DNA from: Branchiostoma floridae
Taxonomy: Eukaryota; Chordata; Leptocardii; Amphioxiformes; Branchiostomatidae
Assembly: GCF_000003815.2 (NCBI RefSeq)
Contig: NC_049994.1
Span: 12,362,702-12,413,537, forward strand
Length of the DNA: 50,836 bases
Reading direction: 5' to 3'
In this document: positions 44,331 to 50,836 of the stretch, piece by piece
How positions within the stretch are numbered: the stretch's first letter is position 1
How the letters are laid out: each line of letters opens with the position of its first letter
Program-made: the position numbers and the translations under genes
The notes under the pieces: model-generated
Told to the model about the DNA's origin: nothing
Databases searched by the model: none
Seen by the model: only the letters and a program-made list of their open reading frames with translations

Positions 44331-45759
44331 TTTATGATTTTACAGATTGCTGTCGCGTTATCGGTCCTGAATGTCCCACAGAAATATGTCTAGGGATTTA
44401 CCGAAAACCTGCTGTAGATATCTGAAGTTAGGATAGACCTGCCATATACTTTCAAAGGGTATTTAAAAGCTGAGCCTTCTTTTCAAATGCTTTTTGTGTG
44501 TGTGCTGTTTTAAGATGCCTACTGGTCTCTGATAGCTTGCAGATATCTGGATTTTGCTGTCTGTCTGTTATCCAGAATATGGCATATTTCAGCTGCAATA
44601 TGGTCATTTTTACAGTACACATGTATTACTATTCCTACTGAATATGTAAGGTGATATTAATGAATTGATACTTTTTTAGTCAAAATGCAGGATGAAAAGT
44701 CCACATTTCTTGACAGTCCATTAGAAGAATTAGTCCATGTAGCATCTTGCCAGAGCAGCTTTGTTGTTAGTTTTGCTCCAAGCCTTCAATCGCGAATGTC
44801 TGTGCTACTGATTGTGTGGTAGGAGATGGGACCTTCTACATGTAGTTATTAATAGACTGTTGTTGCCACCTGTCTAAGAGTGCTCTCAAGCATCGTTGAT
44901 GAAGCTTTGGCACAGGTCTGGCTCTTGAAGTGCTCAGGGGCTGTTTTGTGCAAGTACCGTCGGTACTACATATTAAGTGTTTTGCAGCAATGTTCCTCTC
45001 GGTGTGTCAAATGTTAAACCCTGTTTGAATTGTTTCCAATATAGATTTAAAGTATGGAAGTACCCACAACAGAAATGTAGTAACGTCTCCAGTCTATTGC
45101 TTCAAGGTCTTAAAGTTATAAGTCTTATTATACTAAGAGGTAAAGAGCACACAGTGCACATTTTTCTTTTACAGTGAGTGTTCATGTATTTAACTCATAG
45201 AATATCTTTAGAAATGTTTGCGTTGGTTTTATGTGGCACCTGTTATGACATATGGACACAAACACTTCAACGCACACAGACTCTACCTTCATACTATCAT
45301 AGTCATACATGTAGATTGATTTATATCTCAAGTGCTTTTATTTCATGGTATAAGTAAAAGGAAGATTTTCAAGGTTTCGAATATTTGTGGTTGAAACTAA
45401 TTCTGTAGTCATACAAAGGAGATATTTTTGTAGCATCATGAATTCATGGTAGAGAAGTCAGGAATTTAAAACCACAATAAAACTTGCACATAGGGGTCTA
45501 GCACTCCAATATGTGGGAGGGGACCTGAACCCCAGACCCCTTGGATCTAAAAGAAATAGAAATCCTACTGTTTTCTACTACTCCCAGCTAGAATTGAATT
45601 TCAAAGTGCTGACATCCTCTGCCCCTCTGGGCGCTTGGTTACAAGCCCAGGCTCTAATGTTTCAAACAGAAACTGTTTTTGTAGTCCGCCTGCCAAATTA
45701 GAATGTGGTTGGGAGCATGTTTGGTTGTTGCCACGGCTACCTTTAAAGATGGGAAACCT
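44331..45759. other. AT-rich non-coding sequence
   Basis: No gene supported. The 66-codon frame at 44977-45177 and the overlapping frames at 45513-45934 have no recognisable features. Confidence 0.5.
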
Positions 45760-46000
45760 GCAGGAGCTCATGTTCTTCAAAGGGAGATACAAATGTATTT
45801 TCATTACCTCTATAAAGAATGGAGAGAGTAGCTTGGGCCTGGTTGTCTGTGTGCATTTGTTTTCTTGGATATTTGTAGTCAACATGCATGAGCTCGTGTT
45901 CTTCAAAGGGAGATACAATTCATTTTCATTATAGTTTGGTTAGTATAGTTTGGGCCTTGTTGTCCGTGTGCATTTGTATTCTTGGATATTTGTAGTCAAC
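45760..46000 (+). repeat. Tandem duplication, about 128-bp unit
   Basis: GAGCTC.TGTTCTTCAAAGGG, GAGATACAA, TTGGGCCT.GTTGTC, GTGTGCATTTGT and CTTGGATATTTGTAGTCAAC recur at 45766 and 45890. Confidence 0.85.
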
Positions 46001-46160
46001 ATAACTTAAGACTGTCTGGATAGACTGAAGTGACATTTGGTATGTGGGTAGGGTATTTCGAAGATGAAGATCAAAGTTGATTTAAAGTTTTTATTGGCTT
46101 TCCTTCGTACCATAATAGAACTTCTATTTTTATATCTTTTGTCCTGGTTGTACATGTAAT
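46001..46160 (+). repeat. Fragment of the GGTATGTGGGTAGG dispersed repeat
   Basis: GTCTGGATAGACTGAAGTGA, then TTTGGTATGTGGGTAGGG, matches the module at 19575-19620. Confidence 0.5.
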
Positions 46161-46345
46161 AACTTTGGCTAAATGAGAATGAGTAGAAATTTTATACATC
46201 TTTACCTGCATTTGATGTTGTTTGATTGGAATTTGTGTGCAGTGATTGAATTTGTTAGGGATGCTGGAAGCTTCACCCTTATTTCAATCTGATTGTGAGA
46301 CAAAATAAGGTTTACTCGAGCTGAAATATAGGATTCTCTATAAGT

Positions 46346-46810
46346 GCAGAAATTATACAGGAATATTCAAAATTGCAGAACCATATCCACTATCAGTAGC
46401 CAACGGGGACTATATCACTCTTTATAATGTTATAAACCCCTTGATATTTCTTTCTTCTTTTGGTAGACAGGCGATGGAGTAGTCATTTCTCTCTTCAGAA
46501 AAAACAGGAATATTCAAAACTGACATGACCAAACCAGATGGGTAGCATTTCTCTTTGTATATTATAAATCCCTGTGGTCATCTCTCTCTGTACAGAAATG
46601 ATGCAGGAATATTCTATATTGTAGGAATATTCAAAACTGCTGTGACCAAACCATATGCGCAGTATTTCTCTTTGTATATTATAAATCCCTTTCTTCATCT
46701 GTCTCTGTACAGAGATTATACAGGAATATTCAAAACTACAGGAATATTCAACACTGCAGTGACCAAACCATAAGGGCAGTTCATCCCATTATGCACTGTA
46801 AATCCCTTGA
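46346..46810 (+). repeat. Tandem repeat, period about 115-145 bp, with GGAATATTCAAAAC core
   Basis: ACAGGAATATTCAAAA lies near 46358, 46504, 46619 and 46718, with extra GGAATATTC copies at about 46607 and 46740. TTTCTCTTTGTATATTATAA and GTGACCAAACCATA also recur per unit. Confidence 0.8.
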
Positions 46811-47540
46811 TGCTCCACGTCTTGTTATGGTGGTCAGGGGATAAAGTGGTCAGGCAGCAATGATGGATGGGTCAGTGCTGGCGGACAGGTGGATAGACAA
46901 GGGGGGGGGGACTGACCACCTAATTTTAGCCCTTCTCTGTCTGGTTGGTCAACCGTATGTAGGTCACTTGTAGCTTGTAAATTAGAAAGCATTTTGTCGT
47001 TTTCTTTCAGTACAATTTGAAAACCTGCTTCAAAACTATCACTTCCGTAATATTTTGTGAGTCATTGTGTGGTATCAATTCATAGGGAATTAAAATACAG
47101 GATGAAAAAATATGTCTTTAACCCCCCTTGAGAGTAAATAGTTTGTCCCAGCCATGCAGTGACCTAATATTTGTCTGCGGCTGGTTTGACCATGTGCAGA
47201 TACTAGCTACATGTATGGCTGATGCCCTGATAAAACAGTCCAGGTAATCTTTCATCTTTTACACATTAACACCCGGCTACTATGTGTACAAGTAGGGGAG
47301 ACAGTGTTCCTAATGTGTTTACTGTTATCTGGTGGTGTGGGGAGAGGGCTGTGGTTGTCTGTGTGGTGAGTGATGGTCGTGTCAGGATACCTGTCAGCAA
47401 ATCACTGGCACCTAGTGTGGAAAGACTGGCCTCTCTGAGAGGGGTTTGAAAATTGCTTGTCCAATATTGCAGTACACTGTACTTCCAAAAATGCTTCGTT
47501 TATGACAGTTTCAACTACCACCAGAGAAACGAACAATTAT
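46811..47540. other. Non-coding sequence with a (G)10 run
   Basis: Ten consecutive G at 46901-46910. Otherwise no feature was recognised. Confidence 0.5.
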
Positions 47541-47760
47541 GCTATGGCCGCGGGGCGCATTGGTACACCCAATCCCTCGATCTCGGAAGGTAAGCAACGC
47601 GACGGTCCAGACAGTTCTTGGATGGGAGACTTCCAACCAAGGACGAGCAGATTGCTGTAGCCTCACGAAGCTTTCCACGAAATCGTGTTCCAGGAGGGAC
47701 GTAAAATGGAGGAGCACGTTAAACAGCCCCATTACTCATAATTTGGGTACCTACTGGCCG
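47541..47760 (+). repeat. 5S rRNA-derived SINE or 5S pseudogene with a SINE body
   Basis: The first 120 bp follow 5S rRNA from end to end: GGCC near the start, GATCTCGGAAGGTAAGCAACG (box A region, about 47579-47599), GTTCTTGGATGGGAGAC (box C, 47614-47630) and a final TGCTGTAG (47653-47660). The 5' third diverges from canonical 5S. After it comes AGGAGGGACGTAAAATGGAG and GAGCACGTTAAA, which matches the body of the tRNA-headed SINE at 22130-22300 with an internal deletion. It is therefore not a functional rRNA gene. Confidence 0.75.
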
Positions 47761-48624
47761 GCAAAATACATTATGGCACACATTTAGAATGGCATGTTTT
47801 ATAGAGATGTTATTTTGGGGGGGTAACATCACCAGAACTGTCACTTGGTCATTTTTTGCATCTTGGACTTTTAGAGTGGCATAACTACATCTTGGTTTGG
47901 GTCAGTCATATAAACATACCAAACCTAAGGTCAGTCTTGTTTACCATAGTCAACCTTCCATTCCGTAAAACAGGAAAGAGAATGTAATGTTGTTATATCA
48001 ACAAGATCATCTTGATTTATATACTTGCTTATAAACCATATCTTGATCTAGATATTTCCCATATTTGGTAACTAGCACGTATGTGCATGGCTGGATGGAC
48101 ATCATAACATTCCTGGTGCCCAAATGGTCTGGTATCAAACTGGGTATATAGGCCAAGAGATTTTATTTTTATAATAACTGCTCATCAATTTCTCTTGTCA
48201 TGTAGTCAGGGGAGGATTCTGTCTGTCAACAAATGAAAGATAGAGACTTGTTTATTCCATTCTCTAATTGCTCTGTTTATTTTCAGAAGTCGGCATGTCC
48301 TGATTTTATCTGTATTATTGTTCGGAGGAGCTTACTGAGTTTATTCTAACATTCCTAACAGATCGTTTCCTTCATAAAGGGATGTTCTTTGCAGTAAAAA
48401 CTAACGATGCATTGAGAAATTTTATGTACTGTGTTTCCAATTGACATGGATGGCTTGTCATTAATTAGTGACTACAGGAAGGCAAATTTTCATAGGTCTA
48501 GAGGGAATTGTGTTGGAACCTTGTTATAATTGTGAAGATTTTCTTTTCATATCATCAGTTTTAGACAGTCACAGCCTTACTGTTAAGCTTTTCTTTCATC
48601 ATGTCATTAAGATATTAGTATCAT
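47761..48624. other. AT-rich non-coding sequence
   Basis: No gene or element recognised. Confidence 0.5.
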
Positions 48625-48960
48625 ATGTATATAGATGAACAAGAAAGGATATGCTTTATAGGAGTTTTTACCATACAGAATCATACATTCTTTTGCATCA
48701 GGAATGAAGCTTGTGGTTTTATTTGCTCAAATATGAAGACAAAAATGTGTTTAGAAAAGGATGTAACATGCAAAAATTCAGGATATATCCAAATAGATAT
48801 GCAAGTAAGCATGTGCTTCATAGGAATTTTCACCACACAAAATCATACTTCAATGTGCATCAGGAAATAAGCCTGTGATGCTGCTTATTCAAATATAGAG
48901 ACAGAAATACATCTTATAAAGGAAAAGGATTAGATATGCAAAACTTCAATATACAAGTTG
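48625..48960 (+). repeat. Tandem duplication, about 165-bp unit
   Basis: ATAGATGAACAAG/ATAGATATGCAAG, GCTT.ATAGGA.TTTT.ACCA, AATCATAC, GCATCAGGAA and ATATGCAAAA blocks recur at about 48632 and 48795. The 81-codon frame across it is a by-product of the repeat. Confidence 0.7.
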
Positions 48961-50034
48961 GAATGAGGATCAACTTGGCATGGTTAGCCACATGGTTGGA
49001 GAATCAACAACCTTGACAACAACCTTGATAGCAAGCGGGCAACTGAGTTGCTGGTCCTTAACATTCAAGTCCATGTGTACCCTGGTCTTAACTGCCTGAG
49101 GTCCTACATCTGTGTGCAGGTTCAGCGCCCATATAAAACATGCAGGGGGTTACGAGGGACAGACAAGTAAAGAATGGGAAGACCTCTCAGCTTCCACTGG
49201 CGCCAGGGGCTATTAGAAAAGGTCGTCCGCTTCATCCACTGTATAAGAGTCCTCATAACATGCAAGGTTACAGCAGGAATATGAATAGACCAATTCTACA
49301 CCTCATAACTGTTAAGTGTGGAAGAGATTCGGCGAATCAACTCTCCGGCTACGAGTAGTGCATTAGAGGGCTCACAGTAGCACTGATGTACATTTACAGA
49401 TCTAAGGGCTCTTCCGTATGTTTTCAGAGGGCAATCCCAATAAAGGTTTTCGAAATAAAACAAGATGGGAACTGCATCAAAGGCAATCAATCTGCAAGAT
49501 GATGGCGGAAATGAGAATTTGTACCACTTGTGTAATACCTTAATAATTGATAGCAAAGTTTTTGATAACTAAGAGTTGTATTTGATAGAAATGGATTCTA
49601 AAATTTGTTTCTGCCACTGTCTGAAACTTTTATGAGTTGCAAACTTTGATTATATCATGTGTCAAGGGCAGCTTTCAATGGCTTTTTGATTTCATGGAAC
49701 TAGACAGGCTTCTCCCATGAGTTTTGTGAAAAGTTGGAATGTCAAATGCACCTGTTGCGCATGGTATGACTGCATTTACCAAGCTATATCCCTCCAAAAT
49801 GTCTCAAAGCTACGCGGAGTCTGGCAGAAGACTGCAGGAAAATTACTTGCACGTTTTATCTGTCTGTGGAGGCCTGACCTTCCCAACTCCAGACACTGTT
49901 TAATGGAATAGTTGCAGCAGACATGAGACTGTGGTGATGGATGAAGAATGTGTTCTGTATTATGGTCAGTGGAAGGTTAGAAAGCCCACTGGGAAGACCA
50001 CAACATGTGCCCAACATGCCAGCTGTCTGAGGTT
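48961..50034. other. Non-coding sequence
   Basis: No gene is supported. A CpG-bearing patch at 49140-49350 contains unrecognised frames of 72 codons (plus) and 86 codons (minus). Confidence 0.45.
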
Positions 50035-50340
50035 TGGGTTGCAGTTCTTATAGGTAGCTTGCTTAGTCCAGTGGTTATCGGCCCTGCCTCTGGAACTAGA
50101 AGCCGTGAGTTTGATTCTGGCTATGTTGCTCACGCTAACGGAAAGGGTTGCAGTTCTTAGGTCAAGATGTTGAGCCGTAGTCCAGTTGTTATTGGCCCTG
50201 TCTTTGGAACTAGAAGCTGTGAGTTCAATTCCGACTGTGTTGCTCGCACTGCCGGAAAGGGTTGTAGTCCTTAGGACAGGAAGTTAAGCCCTGGTCCACT
50301 GTTCATTGTGCTTGCCATAAAGAGCTGTAAATACTGTACA
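50035..50340 (+). repeat. Tandem tRNA-derived SINE heads with shared body
   Basis: Two units of about 115 bp (50035 and 50149) each carry an A-box-like AGTCCAGTGGTTATCGGCC and a B-box-like GAGTTTGATTC or GAGTTCAATTC. They are joined by GGAAAGGGTTGCAGTTCTTA. A third linker at about 50260 leads into GTTAAGCCCTGGTCCACTG and GTGCTTGCCATAAAGAGC. The linker also matches the copy at 6165-6315. Confidence 0.7.
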
Positions 50341-50836
50341 TAGCGTCTTTCCTTTCTGTCACCAGTGGAAGACTCTTACGTGAGCCAAAACTGGATTTAT
50401 TTATTTATTTTCAGTTTTCAAGATCACTTTCCTTTTCCTTTTTTTTTCTTGTGGGTTGAGGTAGTACTTTAACAGAAGGTATGGTTTTGTTCGTGTATTT
50501 AAGGATGATATCCCATCTATACCTGTTGTTTGTAACAGATGAAATTCTGATGCAATGCTGACCAAACATTTACTGGATAACAGAAACCTTTATAAATTCT
50601 ACAATTCTACAACTCCTGTACATGCCTGATAATGCTGAGGTACCATAAGGTGAAAGCAGCAGGTTGAAAGGTGCCTAGTTATTGTTGATGGTTTACTTTG
50701 CCACTGATTATTAATAAATACATATAGTATTTACAAACAATTCACCAGCCTGGAGTCCTGCTATGCACATTGCATTCTGGGACGGTGGAGGAGGAGGTTC
50801 TTTCACTCCTGGGTGGAGGCTGTTTCTAGTTTTGAA
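50341..50836. other. Non-coding sequence to window end
   Basis: T-rich stretches near 50398-50450. No gene or element recognised. Confidence 0.5.

Noticed and set aside
47457-47660. 67-codon plus-strand frame over the 5S-like region
   Set aside because: It is a by-product of the 5S-derived SINE head.
47541-47660. Functional 5S rRNA gene
   Set aside because: The first third diverges strongly from 5S and a SINE body follows directly.
48625-48870. 81-codon frame with repeated peptide
   Set aside because: The peptide repeat reflects the tandem DNA duplication; there are no coding signals.
1-50836. CRISPR array, operon or prokaryotic defence system
   Set aside because: The tandem units are long and diverged and lack uniform short repeats with unique spacers; there are no long contiguous genes, and the sequence is eukaryotic in character.

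Overview
The window looks like metazoan chromosomal DNA, mostly intron or intergenic sequence, with no operons, ribosome binding sites or long open frames. The longest open frame is about 500 bp and has no recognisable product. The mixture of DNA-transposon remnants, tRNA- and 5S-headed SINEs and many short tandem duplications resembles what I remember of amphioxus (Branchiostoma). That species guess rests on memory of repeat style and was not checked by a search.

Coding content is very thin. The left edge (1-2065) may hold the last exon of a plus-strand gene: a strong acceptor at 230-231, a 17-codon basic tail, and AATAAA at 2037-2042. A GC-rich patch with a consensus donor (GTAAGC at 1272) inside the same interval supports a rival model in which a gene starts there. 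Other weak coding candidates are a 93-codon minus-strand frame (16893-17174), two exon-like segments (21642-21692 and 21775-21930) and a LIM-like cysteine pattern (31004-31210). None is secure.

Repeats are the best-supported features. Three hAT-like non-autonomous elements each carry perfect 5-bp target duplications (11638-11970, 27071-28329, 31834-32205). Three elements have pogo/Tc1-like TIRs and TA targets (7522-7698, 10351-10524, 17512-18115). Three short hairpin MITEs share GCCTGG termini (17301-17440, 38170-38233, 42129-42213). SINE-like copies lie at 6165-6315, 22130-22480 (minus), 37555-37785, 47541-47760 (5S rRNA-derived head) and 50035-50340. At least a dozen local tandem duplications have periods of about 70-295 bp. 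One of them, at 19905-20845, is an array with a period near 127 bp carrying paired octamer-like ATGCAAAT/ATTTGCAT motifs.

Several unique, higher-complexity patches (3960-4760, 9905-10110, 25620-25860, 36140-36650, 39366-40060, 43870-44330) look more like regulatory DNA than like their AT-rich surroundings, but only cross-species comparison could show this. I see no new enzymatic or defence system. The most interesting structures are the octamer array, the shared body of SINEs with different heads, and the two transposons sitting between diverged direct repeats.
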